DNA of 64,000 nucleotides from Prescottella sp. R16 (GCF_030656875.1 NZ_CP130943.1:1302001-1366000); one strand, 5' to 3'. Shown: positions 8,275 through 19,198, numbered from the stretch's first letter. Numbers and translations are program-made. Notes: generated by a model not told the origin, from the letters alone.

Positions 8275-8751
8275 ATGCAGACGATCACCCCGTGCCTGTG
8301 GTTCGACACCGACGGTGAGGAAGCCGCCGAGTTCTACGTCTCGGTGTTCGCGAACTCCCGGATTCTGAACGTCACCCGGTACGGGCCCGGCATGCACCGT
8401 CCGGAAGGCCTCGCCCTGACCGTGGAGTTCGAGCTCGCGGGGCAGCGGTTCACCGCGCTCAACGGGGGCCCGGAGTTCACGTTCGACGAGGCGATCTCGT
8501 TCCAGATCGACTGCGCCGACCAGGCCGAGGTGGACGCGTACTGGTCGAAGCTCACCGCCGACGGCGGGCAGGAAGGCCAGTGCGGCTGGCTGAAGGACCG
8601 CTGGGGTGTGTCGTGGCAGATCGTGCCGACGCAACTCGCGTCGTACCTCGGGGGTTCGGACGCCGACGGGGCGCAACGCGCCACCCGGGCGATGCTGGCG
8701 ATGCGCAAGATCGACATCGACGCCATCCGGGCCGCATACGACGGCGTCTGA
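8275..8751 (+). CDS. VOC/PhnB-like glyoxalase-fold protein
   Basis: 158 residues from ATG 8275. It starts ITPCLWFDTDGEEAAEFYVSVF and has FTALNGGPEFTF and a C-terminal GWLKDRWGVSWQIVPTQL. This is the 3-demethylubiquinone-9 methyltransferase-like (PhnB) branch of the vicinal oxygen chelate superfamily. Despite that old family name, it is not expected to be a methyltransferase. Members are soluble dimers of unclear substrate. The preceding 16-bp palindrome may control it. It is 40 bases from the downstream glycosylase gene, so co-transcription is possible. Confidence 0.85.
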   Translation: MQTITPCLWFDTDGEEAAEFYVSVFANSRILNVTRYGPGMHRPEGLALTVEFELAGQRFTALNGGPEFTFDEAISFQIDCADQAEVDAYWSKLTADGGQEGQCGWLKDRWGVSWQIVPTQLASYLGGSDADGAQRATRAMLAMRKIDIDAIRAAYDGV

Positions 8752-8791
8752 CGATTCGAGCGAACGCCGCCCGGTACGGTTCACTGTCCGT

Positions 8792-9361
8792 ATGGGATTC
8801 AGCCGTGCCGAACTCGAGTCGTACCGCGACGTGGAGGTGCCCGACCTGATCGGCCCCGGCTGCCGGCTGCTGTTCGTCGGCATCAACCCGGGGCTGTGGA
8901 CGGCGGCCACCGGTGCGCACTTCGCGCGACCCGGCAACCGGTTCTATCCCGCACTGTGGCGGGCCGGGATCGTCGACCGCCGGATCGACCCGACGGCGGG
9001 AATGTCGGACGCCGATCGAGAACTCCTGCTCGCGCGCAGTGTCGGTATCACCAATCTCGTCGCCCGCGCCACGGCGCGCGCCGACGAACTCACAGCGGAC
9101 GAACTCCGGGCGGGCGGCGAGCGGCTGCGATGCATCGTCCGGGACGTGCGCCCACGGGTCGTGGCCGTTGCCGGAATCACCGCGTACCGCACGGCTTTCG
9201 GGGCGCGGAAGGCCGTCAAAGGTCGTCAACCGGACGGAATCGAGGGCGCGGAGTTGTGGGTCGTGCCCAATCCGAGTGGACTCAATGCCCACGACACCGT
9301 CGACACCCTGGCGGAGGCGTACCGGGCCGCGGCCGTCGAAGCGGGCGTGGTCGTGACGTGA
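8792..9361 (+). CDS. mug: Mismatch-specific DNA glycosylase (Mug/TDG family)
   Basis: 189 residues from ATG 8792. The active-site segment LLFVGINPGLWTA (the GINPG motif) is near residue 30, and the second conserved segment VVPNPSGLNAHDT is near residue 160; together they define the Mug/TDG branch of the uracil-DNA glycosylase superfamily. It removes uracil or ethenocytosine from G mismatches, acting in the cytoplasm on DNA. The position of GINPG gives Asn at the catalytic site, as in E. coli Mug. It lies between a VOC protein and a membrane methyltransferase-like gene with no obvious functional tie. Confidence 0.88.
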   Translation: MGFSRAELESYRDVEVPDLIGPGCRLLFVGINPGLWTAATGAHFARPGNRFYPALWRAGIVDRRIDPTAGMSDADRELLLARSVGITNLVARATARADELTADELRAGGERLRCIVRDVRPRVVAVAGITAYRTAFGARKAVKGRQPDGIEGAELWVVPNPSGLNAHDTVDTLAEAYRAAAVEAGVVVT

Positions 9362-9379
9362 GAACACGCGGGAGATGTG

Positions 9380-9979
9380 ATGGCCGACGAACGGGTACTG
9401 CCGCTGTTCGCGTCCGAACCGGCGGCGGCCGCGCTGCTCGCGGCCGCTCTCGCAGCCCTGCTGTTCTCGGAGTTCCGGATCGGACGTACCCACCCCGACG
9501 GTGAGCATCCGGACGATGCGTGGACCGGCCCCGTGCTCGGTGTCGGACTTACCGCCGTGTACCTGGGCGGGCCCGCCGTGAGCGTCCTGGTCCCGGCGAC
9601 CGTGCTCACCACCGGTGCCTGGTGGTACTTCGCCGGCGGCCTCGTGATCGCGGTTGCCGGACAGGCGATCCGGTTGCGTGCCGTGCACGAACTGGGGGCG
9701 TCGTTCACATTCCGGGTGCAGACGGTCCCCGGACAGAACGTGGTCGACACCGGGCTGTACCGGTTCGTCCGGCACCCGTCGTACAGCGGGGCGCTGCTGT
9801 GCGCGCTGGGCTTCACGATCGCCTGCACCAATTGGCTTGCACCGCTGACGGTGTCGGTATTGGGGGCCGCCTACCTCGTCCGGATTCCGCACGAGGAACG
9901 CGTCCTGCTCGCCGGTCTCGGCGAACCCTACCGGCAGTACATGTGCCGGACGAGGCGGATCATCCCGTTCGTGCTCTGA
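9380..9979 (+). CDS. Isoprenylcysteine carboxyl methyltransferase-family membrane protein
   Basis: 199 residues from ATG 9380; a GTG at 9377 is also possible, but GGGAG fits the ATG better. Four or five membrane helices are seen, and the C-terminal half has VVDTGLYRFVRHPSYSGALL followed by RIPHEERVLLAGLGEPYRQY, the SAM-binding signature of ICMT/PEMT-like methyltransferases. The acceptor in bacteria lacking prenylated proteins is unknown; small lipids or thiols are possibilities. The call is family-level only. Confidence 0.85.
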   Translation: MADERVLPLFASEPAAAALLAAALAALLFSEFRIGRTHPDGEHPDDAWTGPVLGVGLTAVYLGGPAVSVLVPATVLTTGAWWYFAGGLVIAVAGQAIRLRAVHELGASFTFRVQTVPGQNVVDTGLYRFVRHPSYSGALLCALGFTIACTNWLAPLTVSVLGAAYLVRIPHEERVLLAGLGEPYRQYMCRTRRIIPFVL

Positions 9980-9982
9980 CGG

Positions 9983-10414
9983 CTACGGCACCGCGACGAC
10001 CGTCAGTCCGGGTGTCGTCGTGCCCGGCAGTGGAATCAGAGTGACGACGACGTGACCCGGACCGGTGTCGAGGACCGCCTCGGGGGGATACCCGTTCAAC
10101 CCGTTCGACATGCGTGCCGCGCCGGTGGCACCGTTCGACACGTTCAGCCACCGCACCTCGGCGTCGATCATGCACCCCCACCGGCCCGGCAGGTTGCCGG
10201 CGACCGTCACGGTGTGGGCGGCGTCGTCGACCAGCGTGGCGCACCGACTCGGTGGCACGTCGAAACTGCCGTTCGGATTCCCGAACGGGGCCGGGGCGAT
10301 CTGGAACGGGACGGGCGTCGACGCCGCCGAAATTCCGGCGGACAGTGTCCACGCGGCGGCCGCAGCCACGCACACAGCGGCGGGGCGGAACAGGCGGATC
10401 GGTCTTGTCGGCAT
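9983..10414 (-). CDS. Secreted protein, WxNVxNG/DTGPG family
   Basis: 143 residues. ATG at 10414 follows GGAGAG. The N-terminus (RPIRLFRPAAVCVAAAAAW) is a Sec signal, with cleavage likely near AGISAAS. The mature part contains two Cys and the motifs WLNVSNG and VLDTGPGHVVVTLIPL. A larger secreted protein at 44814-45578 carries the related WINVDNG and DTGPGRVLAVI, so the two appear to share a domain. No named family was recognised. The fold is probably an all-beta extracellular domain. It converges with the ICMT-like gene, three bases between stops. Confidence 0.75.
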   Translation of the reverse strand: MPTRPIRLFRPAAVCVAAAAAWTLSAGISAASTPVPFQIAPAPFGNPNGSFDVPPSRCATLVDDAAHTVTVAGNLPGRWGCMIDAEVRWLNVSNGATGAARMSNGLNGYPPEAVLDTGPGHVVVTLIPLPGTTTPGLTVVAVP

Positions 10415-10540
10415 CGCACTCTCCTCATCGATCGGTTACGGGGTACGTGCACTACATCGTGTCGGCGTCCGTCTCTGTCACACTCTCCCACTCCATCTCG
10501 TCAGAAGAGACGTACGGACACCACGACACAGGAGAAGACG

Positions 10541-11002
10541 ATGAAGGCACGTATGAACCAGCCCGCGTTGGTGCTCCCCGGCACGATGGACGCACTGCTC
10601 GCGCTGGGCAAGACGCTCGAGGGGACCGGGCTGCCGGCCCGCACCGTGCACCTGGTGCACCTGCGCGCCAGCCAGATCAACGGCTGCAGCTTCTGCGTCG
10701 AGATGCACGCCCGCGAGGCCCTCGACGAGGGCGACACGATCGAGCGGGTCGTCGCGGTGGGCGCGTGGCGCGAGTCGCGCCGGTTCACCGACGCCGAACG
10801 CGCCGCGCTGGCACTCACCGAGGAGGTCACCCGCATCGCCGACCGCCCCGACGCGGTCTCGGACGAGGTGTGGGACGCCGCCGCCGACATCTACGACGAG
10901 AAGCAACTCGCGGCCCTGACCATGCAGATCGCGATGATCAACGTGTGGAACCGGCTGAACGCGGCCACCCGGCAGCCCGCAGGTGTCGCCCCGCACGAGT
11001 GA
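10541..11002 (+). CDS. AhpD-like carboxymuconolactone decarboxylase-family protein
   Basis: 153 residues from ATG 10541 with AGGAGAAG six bases upstream. The motif CSFCVEMHAREA supplies the CxxC and His of alkylhydroperoxidase AhpD-like proteins, and the C-terminal TMQIAMINVWNRLNAATRQP is the usual family tail. It probably works as a thiol peroxidase-type or redox protein in the cytoplasm. The neighbouring zinc alcohol dehydrogenase is convergent and not part of the same transcript. The substrate is not known. Confidence 0.88.
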   Translation: MKARMNQPALVLPGTMDALLALGKTLEGTGLPARTVHLVHLRASQINGCSFCVEMHAREALDEGDTIERVVAVGAWRESRRFTDAERAALALTEEVTRIADRPDAVSDEVWDAAADIYDEKQLAALTMQIAMINVWNRLNAATRQPAGVAPHE

Positions 11003-11014
11003 CCCGCAGACGCA

Positions 11015-11048
11015 CCACGGCCCGGCGGTGGGTACCGCCGGGCCGTGG
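11015..11048. terminator. Bidirectional terminator
   Basis: 15-bp perfect arms (11015-11029 and 11034-11048) around a GGGT loop lie between the convergent AhpD-like and alcohol dehydrogenase genes. Confidence 0.8.
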
Positions 11049-11058
11049 CCGTCGCCGA

Positions 11059-12072
11059 TCACATGGTGAGCACCATGCGATACCGTGCACGCCCCTCGTC
11101 CATGGCGGCATAGGCGTCCGCCGCGTCGGCCAGTGGGCGTTCCTCGATCTGCGCGCGCACACCGGACAGCAGCGCGAACTGCATCGTCTCCTCGACGTCA
11201 CGGGCGGTGCCCGACGGATGGCCGGTCACGCTCACCCCGGGGGTGATCAACTGCAGGGGGCTGATCGGCAGTGGATCGGGGGTGACGCCCACGACGACCA
11301 ACTCGCCCTGCGGAACCAGGCCACCGACGGTGTCGGCCATGGCCTTCGAGTTCGCGGCGGTAGCCAGCACCACTGCGACGCCGCCGAGTGCCCGGAGAGC
11401 CTGGCCGACGTCGCCGGCAGTGGAATCGACGTAGTGATGGGCGCCGAATCGGCGTGCATCGTCGGCCTTGTCGGCACCGCGGGCGATCGCGACCGTCTCG
11501 AACCCCATCGCCCGGGCGAACTGGACACCGAGGTGTCCGAGTCCGCCGACTCCGAGGACGGCGACGCGGTCGCCGGGGCGCGCCCGGGTCTTGCGGAGCG
11601 CGTCGAAGGTTGTGACACCGGCGCAGCTCATGGGGCCGGCCTCGGCGAAGGAGAGACCGTCGGGGATGCGGGCCAGCGCGTTGGCCGGCGCGGTCACCGA
11701 CTCGGCGTAGCCGCCGGGATACTGCCAGCTGGGCACCTGCATCCGCTCGCAGTGGATGAAGATGCCCTTGCGGCACGGGACGCACTGGTTGCAGTGCCCG
11801 CCGAACCAGCCGACGGCCACCCGGTCGCCCACCGCGAAGTCGTCGACGCCGTCCCCGAGTTCGGCTATCGTCCCGGCGATCTCGTGCCCGGGGGTGAGCG
11901 GCCAGGACATGTCGGGAAATCCGCCGTTCACGAATCCGTGGTCGGTACCGCAGACGCCGCACGCGGCGACCGCGATGCGGACGTGTCCGGGGCCCGGCGG
12001 TGTCGTGTCGACATCGACGAGTTCCAATGTTTCGCCGGGAGACCGGACGTGGACTGCACGGTGGGTCGACAT
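11059..12072 (-). CDS. Zinc-dependent alcohol dehydrogenase
   Basis: 337 residues. The catalytic zinc site is CGVCGTDHGF with TPGHEIAG downstream; the structural zinc Cys cluster is HCNQCVPCRKGIFIHC. The NAD(P) Rossmann motif is VLGVGGLGHLGVQFA. Reversibly oxidises primary or broad-range alcohols to aldehydes. The AdhA/cinnamyl-type order and length fit the MDR superfamily. The gene stands alone, downstream of the fumarase gene but behind a strong terminator. Substrate specificity cannot be read from the sequence. Confidence 0.93.
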   Translation of the reverse strand: MSTHRAVHVRSPGETLELVDVDTTPPGPGHVRIAVAACGVCGTDHGFVNGGFPDMSWPLTPGHEIAGTIAELGDGVDDFAVGDRVAVGWFGGHCNQCVPCRKGIFIHCERMQVPSWQYPGGYAESVTAPANALARIPDGLSFAEAGPMSCAGVTTFDALRKTRARPGDRVAVLGVGGLGHLGVQFARAMGFETVAIARGADKADDARRFGAHHYVDSTAGDVGQALRALGGVAVVLATAANSKAMADTVGGLVPQGELVVVGVTPDPLPISPLQLITPGVSVTGHPSGTARDVEETMQFALLSGVRAQIEERPLADAADAYAAMDEGRARYRMVLTM

Positions 12073-12176
12073 CGGCTACCTCGCTCCGTGTGTGGCAATG
12101 GGCGATCCGGGTTCCAGTGAATCCCGTGCGGGTGGAGCCTGGCAAGGGTTCGCGCCGCACACGACAAAGACGACGA

Positions 12177-12210
12177 AAGGCCCGACGGAGCCAATGCTCC
12201 ACCGGGCCTT
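12177..12210 (-). terminator. Intrinsic terminator after fumarase
   Basis: AAGGCCCG (12177-12184) pairs with CGGGCCTT (12203-12210), with an inner GGAG/CTCC pair. On the minus strand it lies 20 bases past the fumarase stop and is followed by a T-rich stretch. Confidence 0.8.
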
Positions 12211-12229
12211 CGGGATTCGTTACGTCAGA

Positions 12230-13927
<1,698 letters not shown>

Positions 13928-14138
13928 CGCATATCTCCTGAACACGGGGCTGTGAAGTTCGTATTCAGGCTAACGGCGAGTGTTCGCGTCCCCGCATCGG
14001 GGCAGGACGGTATCGAGGTGTGTGACAACCGTCACCTGCGTGACGCGTCGGCGGGCGTACTCTGGAATCGGGTAACGAACACATAACACTGTGGTCGCTC
14101 GCGCGCGGGTGATTCATGGAGACGGGACCGCTCTGCGT

Positions 14139-14903
14139 ATGACTCTCGCCCTTCCGGCCGCCGCCGCGGCTGCCCCCTCCACCGGCATCCATCGGATCCG
14201 CGCCGCGCACGCCTGGCTGGACGTGGCCGTCGTGGTGGCCGTGCTGGTCGCGACGAACCTCATCGCCCACTTCACCACCGTGTGGGCCAGCATCGCGACG
14301 GTCCCGATCTCGGCGGTGATCCTCGTCAGCCTCACCCGACGGCGCGGTCTGCGCTGGTCGGAGCTGGGGTTGTCGCCGCGGCACTGGAAATCCGGGTCGC
14401 TGTACGCACTCGCCTGCGTCGGGCTCGTGGTCGCCGTCGTCGGTATCGGCATCGCCCTGCCGTTCACCCGCCAGTTCTTCCTGTCGGAGCGGTACGCCAC
14501 CGTCTCCGGCGCCCTCGTCGCATCGATGATCGTCATCCCGCTGCAGACCGTGATCCCCGAGGAGCTCGCGTTCCGTGGCGTCCTGCAGGGCACCCTGGGC
14601 CGCGTCTCGGGTGCCCGCGGCGTGTTCGCCGCCGGCTCGCTGCTGTTCGGGCTGTGGCACATCGCGTCGTCGCTCGGACTCACCTCCGGCAACAAGGGCC
14701 TCACCGGCATCCTCGGCGGCGGGCTGATGGGGCAGATCCTCGGCATCGCCGGCGCCGTCGCCGCCACCGCGGCCGCCGGATTCGTGTTCACGTGGCTGCG
14801 CAAGCGCAGCGGCAGCCTCCTCGCCCCGATCGCCCTGCACTGGTCGCTCAACGGCATCGGCGCGCTGGCCGCGGCCCTGGTCTGGCACGTGTCGTTGAGT
14901 TGA
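14139..14903 (+). CDS. CPBP-family intramembrane protease (CAAX/Abi)
   Basis: 254 residues from ATG 14139; GTGs at 14091 and 14109 are alternatives and no ribosome site decides. Seven or so membrane helices. The family's catalytic motifs are present: IPEELAFRG (two Glu plus Arg), LFGLWHIASS (His) and LHWSLNG (His/Asn). CPBP proteases cleave membrane substrates and in bacteria are linked to bacteriocin immunity or protein maturation. No bacteriocin-like gene is adjacent, so the role is unassigned. It is divergent from fumarase and convergent with the AlkZ-like gene. Confidence 0.87.
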   Translation: MTLALPAAAAAAPSTGIHRIRAAHAWLDVAVVVAVLVATNLIAHFTTVWASIATVPISAVILVSLTRRRGLRWSELGLSPRHWKSGSLYALACVGLVVAVVGIGIALPFTRQFFLSERYATVSGALVASMIVIPLQTVIPEELAFRGVLQGTLGRVSGARGVFAAGSLLFGLWHIASSLGLTSGNKGLTGILGGGLMGQILGIAGAVAATAAAGFVFTWLRKRSGSLLAPIALHWSLNGIGALAAALVWHVSLS

Positions 14904-14911
14904 GCTGACAC

Positions 14912-16030
14912 TCACTCCGCGGTGGTGACCCCCGTGAGCGTGACGCCACGGAAATCGGCCAGCTCCTGTGCCTGTTCGTCGACACCGGTCCGGACCTTCG
15001 CCGTCAGGTTCTGCCACGGGGTCACCTCGACGGTGAACTTCCTGCCCGACGTCCGGGGCCGCCACGAGCCGACGATCTCGTCGCCGACGGCAACGGCACC
15101 CGGCCGGCCGAGGGGGCGCCACAGATCCTTGCGGGACGCCTCGTCGGGCACGAGCAACTCCCGGTCCTTGAGCTGCAGGTACGGGTCGAACGGGCCGAGG
15201 AGTCGCACCGAGGTGTCGGCCGGAGGATCGAGCAGGGCGTCGACGTCGGCGGTGAGGATCGAGGCAGCCTCGCCGTCGATCGAGACGTCGGTGACGTCGC
15301 CGGGCCAGTGCGCCTTGACGTCCTTGACCGGGGCGTCGAGGTAGGCGGCGACGATCTTCGGGGTCGCGGGCCCGAAGAAGCGCAGATAGCCGCGGATCGG
15401 GTCCAGCCGCGGATCCCGCTCACCGTCGGTGTACGGCGCGAACTCCCAGCCGGGGATGCGTTCGAGGACCGGTGGTGACGTGTTCGGCCGCAGCTCGAGG
15501 CCCGCGTGCAGGGCCGCGAGCCGGAACGGCATCTCGTACAGGTGGGTGGCGTTGCACGGCCGGCAGAGCCGCAGATACGGCTCGCCCATGCGGGCGGCGA
15601 GCGCCGCCGACATCGCGCCCTTGCCGGTCGGCTCCCGCACGATGTCCCGCATCTCGGCTGCGACGGCCCGCAACGCGTCCGACGCCGGAATCCCGGCTGC
15701 CTTCAGCGGACGGTTCGCGTCGAAAATACGTTTACCGGCGTCCGCGTCCGAGAACGGTGCGGTGGCGACGGCGACCGCCGGCAGATCCGCTCGCCGATAA
15801 CAGTGCGGGGCGGCCCGCAGCGTCCACGCGAGCGCGAGAACGTTCGACGTGTCGGCCGGGGCGCCGCGCACGCGCAGAGCCCACGCGGCCCCGTCCGGCC
15901 CGGTGTTCTGGATCCCCAGATCCAGGACGGCACAGTCGGCGGCATCCGACGCAGTACCCGGGCGGCGATCGAGCTGCTGAGCATGCCAACGGAACGCGAG
16001 AACCTGTGCACGACTCACGGCGACGGTCAT
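14912..16030 (-). CDS. Winged-helix DNA glycosylase-like protein (AlkZ/HTH_42 family)
   Basis: 372 residues from ATG 16030 (MTVAVSRAQVLAFR); a GTG at 16060 would add ten residues. The family's conserved N-terminus, the long winged-helix central part and LLGPFDPYLQLKDRELLVPD near residue 290 place it in the HTH_42/AlkZ superfamily. The YLQLKD string occupies the place of the Q-x-Q/D catalytic motif of AlkZ, which unhooks DNA crosslinks or alkyl adducts. Actinobacterial AlkZ paralogs often lie in secondary-metabolite clusters, but this one is next to ordinary genes. DNA repair activity is inferred from family only. Confidence 0.75.
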   Translation of the reverse strand: MTVAVSRAQVLAFRWHAQQLDRRPGTASDAADCAVLDLGIQNTGPDGAAWALRVRGAPADTSNVLALAWTLRAAPHCYRRADLPAVAVATAPFSDADAGKRIFDANRPLKAAGIPASDALRAVAAEMRDIVREPTGKGAMSAALAARMGEPYLRLCRPCNATHLYEMPFRLAALHAGLELRPNTSPPVLERIPGWEFAPYTDGERDPRLDPIRGYLRFFGPATPKIVAAYLDAPVKDVKAHWPGDVTDVSIDGEAASILTADVDALLDPPADTSVRLLGPFDPYLQLKDRELLVPDEASRKDLWRPLGRPGAVAVGDEIVGSWRPRTSGRKFTVEVTPWQNLTAKVRTGVDEQAQELADFRGVTLTGVTTAE

Positions 16031-16083
16031 GCGCGGAAGTGTAGGGGTGGTCACCGACACATTGGTGTCATACGGCGTGCGTC

Positions 16084-16262
16084 ATGCATGAATGTCGAGG
16101 TCGACCAGCACACCGGTCTCGCGGACCCACGGGCGGTCGTGGTCGGCTCCATCGTCACCCACCCGCTTCGGCGTGGTCTTCGCCTCCTGGTACGCGGCCT
16201 CGTCCATGACCGGATATGCCGGATTGTCGTTCTGCAGCAACGTGAGCTGACCCGAAACCCGG
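16084..16262 (-). pseudogene. Fragment of the FAD dehydrogenase of 21.5-23.0 kb
   Basis: Bases 16171-16252 match 21970-22051 in the intact FAD-dehydrogenase gene at 75 of 82 positions, same strand. The minus-strand reading (GQLTLLQNDNPAYPVMDEAA, then YQEAKTTP) mirrors that gene's internal segment, then drifts through a short scrambled stretch to a WVRET piece (WVAET in the intact protein) before a stop at about 16084. There is no start and no flavin domain, so it is a decayed partial copy. It marks the left edge of the 16.4-21.5 kb accessory block. Confidence 0.75.
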
Positions 16263-16436
16263 CGGGCCCCGCCGAGGCATAGCCGAGCATCCGGTCCCGA
16301 TCAGCGGGAGTGCCCGGTTTCGGGTATGTCGCACATCACATCATGGCCCCGGAAATACCCACTCGCCGGGCTCTCGTCCCGGCGACTGACTGGCGTTGGT
16401 GCGTCGGCGCATCCGCGCCCATCCGGAGGTTGGCAT

Positions 16437-18047
16437 ATGGCGTTTTCGTTACTCCCGAGGGCTGTCCGTGCTGCTGCCGCTGTCGCGGCGGCCTCGGTCG
16501 TGTTGACAGCGTGCGCCGCCGAGTCCGGCCCGGGTTCCGCACCTGCCGGCGCGCAGACGACGGAATCGGGCTTCGTCGGGCAACAGTCCGACCCCTCCGG
16601 GGATCCGGTCAAGGGCGGGACGCTGACCTTCGGTGCGTATTCTCCCATCGCGAGTCTCGATCCGCTGAAGACACAGATGGCAGGCGCTGCGGGCGGCACG
16701 GAGATGGCCGCGGTCTACGACGTGCTGGTCCGATACGACGCGGAGACGCAGCAGTTCGAGCCGCAGCTGGCCAAGGCGGTCGAGGTGGCGCCCGACCAGC
16801 TCGGCTGGACGATCACACTCCGTGACGGGGTGACGTTCAGTGACGGCTCGCCGCTGGATTCGCGCGCGGTGAAGTGGAGCATCGAACGCTTCGTGGCGGG
16901 CAAGGGGACCGGTTCGGAACTGTGGAGTGACACGGTGACCGACATCTCGACTCCGGATGCCGCCACCGTCGTGGTGACACTCGACAAGCCGTGGTCGGAT
17001 TTCGAGTCCATGCTCGCTTCGGGATTCGGTCTCGTCGTGGCACCCAGCTCCCAGAACGGAGATGTCTTCACACCCATCGGTGCGGGACCTTTCGTCGTCG
17101 ACCGATTCGCGCAACGTGAGGAACTCGTGCTCAACGCGCGACCGGACTACTGGGCGGGAAGCCCGAACCTGGAAAAGCTACGGTTCGTCTCGCTCGGGGG
17201 AGACCAGAACACCCTGGAATCGTTGAAATCCAACGGAATCCAGATGGCATTCCTGCGTTCCCCCGAGGTCGTCGACCAGGCGCGGTCCGCGAACCTTCCC
17301 GGCTTCATCGACACCCAGGATCTCGGTTCCATCGGCGTGATCAACAATCGTCCGGGCCGGCCCGGGTCCGACGTGCGGGTCCGGCAGGCGATGGCCTACG
17401 CGATCGACCCGCAGGCGCTCGACGACCGGGTGAACAACGGCACCGGGCTTCCGGGATCGGACATGTTCCCGAGCTTCTCCCAGTGGCACACCGATGTGGC
17501 GGGACTGCCCACCGACCCGGACCGGGCGAAGTCACTTCTCGACGAGGCGAAAGCCGACGGGTACGACGGCCGTCTGTCGTTCCTGTCGCTGCAGGAACCG
17601 ACTGCGCAGCGGCGTGCCCTCGCCGTCCAGGCGATGCTGCAGGCGGTCGGGTTCACCGTCACGATCGACTACGTCAACAGTGCCACGGATCAGACGAAGC
17701 GAGTTCTCGTCGACCACGACTTCGATGCCGCAGGAAGCTCGCTCAGCCTGAACGATGCGGTTCCGTTCCAACGCTTGAACACCCATCTGCAGAGCAGTTC
17801 TGTTCTGAACTCCGCCGGATACTCGAATCCGGAAATGGACAGCCTCCTCGCAGAGCTGCAGACGGCGAAGACCGCCGACGAGAAGCGGCCGATCTTCGCG
17901 CGCATCCAACAGGTGGTCAACGACACCGTGCCCTTCGCGACCTGGTCGGCGCAGGCGGTGTTCGTGCCGTGGACTTCCTCGGTGCACGGTGTCACCCCGA
18001 CTCTCGACAGCGTGATCCTGTTCGACAAGGTCTGGATCGAGCAGTGA
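16437..18047 (+). CDS. ABC-type solute-binding lipoprotein, family 5
   Basis: 536 residues from ATG 16437, with GGAGG at 16425-16429. The signal ends in lipobox LTAC. The body is a family-5 (peptide/nickel/opine) extracellular binding protein: KGGTLTFGAYSPIASLDPL, then QLGWTITLRDGVTFSDGSPL (the family signature region), and VRQAMAYAIDPQALDD. It should capture an oligopeptide-like or other bulky ligand outside the membrane. No permease or ATPase genes are nearby, so it is an orphan receptor. It overlaps the DUF1214-type gene downstream by four bases, which ties their functions. Confidence 0.9.
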   Translation: MAFSLLPRAVRAAAAVAAASVVLTACAAESGPGSAPAGAQTTESGFVGQQSDPSGDPVKGGTLTFGAYSPIASLDPLKTQMAGAAGGTEMAAVYDVLVRYDAETQQFEPQLAKAVEVAPDQLGWTITLRDGVTFSDGSPLDSRAVKWSIERFVAGKGTGSELWSDTVTDISTPDAATVVVTLDKPWSDFESMLASGFGLVVAPSSQNGDVFTPIGAGPFVVDRFAQREELVLNARPDYWAGSPNLEKLRFVSLGGDQNTLESLKSNGIQMAFLRSPEVVDQARSANLPGFIDTQDLGSIGVINNRPGRPGSDVRVRQAMAYAIDPQALDDRVNNGTGLPGSDMFPSFSQWHTDVAGLPTDPDRAKSLLDEAKADGYDGRLSFLSLQEPTAQRRALAVQAMLQAVGFTVTIDYVNSATDQTKRVLVDHDFDAAGSSLSLNDAVPFQRLNTHLQSSSVLNSAGYSNPEMDSLLAELQTAKTADEKRPIFARIQQVVNDTVPFATWSAQAVFVPWTSSVHGVTPTLDSVILFDKVWIEQ

Positions 18048-19168
18048 CCGCCGACGACGACCAGTCGGTGCTCGCCGAGTCGCTGCGGAGGTTCGCCGGA
18101 GTCGTCACCGAATTCGGTGACGGTTTCCCCGAACTGCGGGCGCCCGGCCGGCAGATCGACACGGCCGAGGGATACCGGTTGTTCCTGCGGTACCTGACGA
18201 TAGGTCTCGACCAGTTCGTCGAGCACGCCGACCCAGCGTTCCCGGCGTTCTATCAGAAGTCCAGGGACGGCGTCCGAAAGTATGCGGGGGACAGCCCGGC
18301 ACAGATCTACGACAGCTGCCCGGTGTCGAGCCGGTACGAGTACGAGGTCACCGGCAATCTTGCAGAGACGGCACTCATCGAACTGACCGTCTACTCGGGT
18401 GACTTCAGCGGAACGAATCCACAGCCCCGGCGACTGGTGTCCAGCATCACCGATGAGGAACTGCACGTCTCGGCGAACGGCGACTTCACCGTGCGACTGG
18501 CCGCGAACGCCACCGGTCCGAACGCCTTGGTACTCGATGCCGACAGCACCAGCCTGTCCGTCCGGCGCTACCTGCGAGATCCACGGCACGACAAGCCGCG
18601 CCCACTCACGATCAGGCGCGTCGGCGCAGACGCGGATAAGCCGGTGCTCCGCACCGACGCGTTGCGGGACGGCATGGTCCGAGCCGCGGAGTTCGCGGCA
18701 CACAACGCGACGATCTGGGCGCGATGGGTCGACGCCGTCCGCTCGTCCAAGACCAACGTCCTCACCCCGATGCCCGATTCGGGCGACATCTTCACACCCC
18801 GTGGACATCGTTACCTGGACGGCTACTGGTCCGTCCCGGAGGGCGGCGCCCTCACCGTCTCCTTCAAGCCGCCGACGGGCGCCTACTGGAGCTTCGTCCC
18901 GATGAACTACTGGATGGAGTCCTTCGAATGGCGTTTCGGCAATCGGGTGTACGCCACGAGCCTCGACACCACTCCGGGACCGGACGGGGTCGTTCGTCTG
19001 GTCGTGTCGGCGAGCGATCCACATCTCGACGACCACCTGTGGATCGACACCGACGGTCACGTCGAAGGCGTGATGTCGCTGAGGTTCGGGCGGTGCACCA
19101 CCGACATCGCGGACGTTCGCGTCGAGCCGATCACTCTCGACGACCGACTTTCACCTGTCCACCGCTAA
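18044..19168 (+). CDS. DUF1214-type protein A
   Basis: 374 residues from GTG 18044, overlapping the stop of the binding-protein gene. There is no signal peptide. The C-terminal half has PTGAYWSFVPMNYWMES and HLDDHLWIDTDGHVEGVMSL, which resembles the DUF1214 ending D-P-x-x-x-N-W-L-D-T-x-G seen in many actinobacterial proteins of unknown function; here Asn-Trp is replaced by Leu-Trp. It shares this ending with the next gene. Such genes occur near steroid and lipid catabolic loci, but no reaction is known. It probably acts in the cytoplasm. Confidence 0.65.
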   Translation: MTADDDQSVLAESLRRFAGVVTEFGDGFPELRAPGRQIDTAEGYRLFLRYLTIGLDQFVEHADPAFPAFYQKSRDGVRKYAGDSPAQIYDSCPVSSRYEYEVTGNLAETALIELTVYSGDFSGTNPQPRRLVSSITDEELHVSANGDFTVRLAANATGPNALVLDADSTSLSVRRYLRDPRHDKPRPLTIRRVGADADKPVLRTDALRDGMVRAAEFAAHNATIWARWVDAVRSSKTNVLTPMPDSGDIFTPRGHRYLDGYWSVPEGGALTVSFKPPTGAYWSFVPMNYWMESFEWRFGNRVYATSLDTTPGPDGVVRLVVSASDPHLDDHLWIDTDGHVEGVMSLRFGRCTTDIADVRVEPITLDDRLSPVHR

Positions 19169-19198
19169 ACCCCCCTATCTTCGGAAGGAGTAACACAC

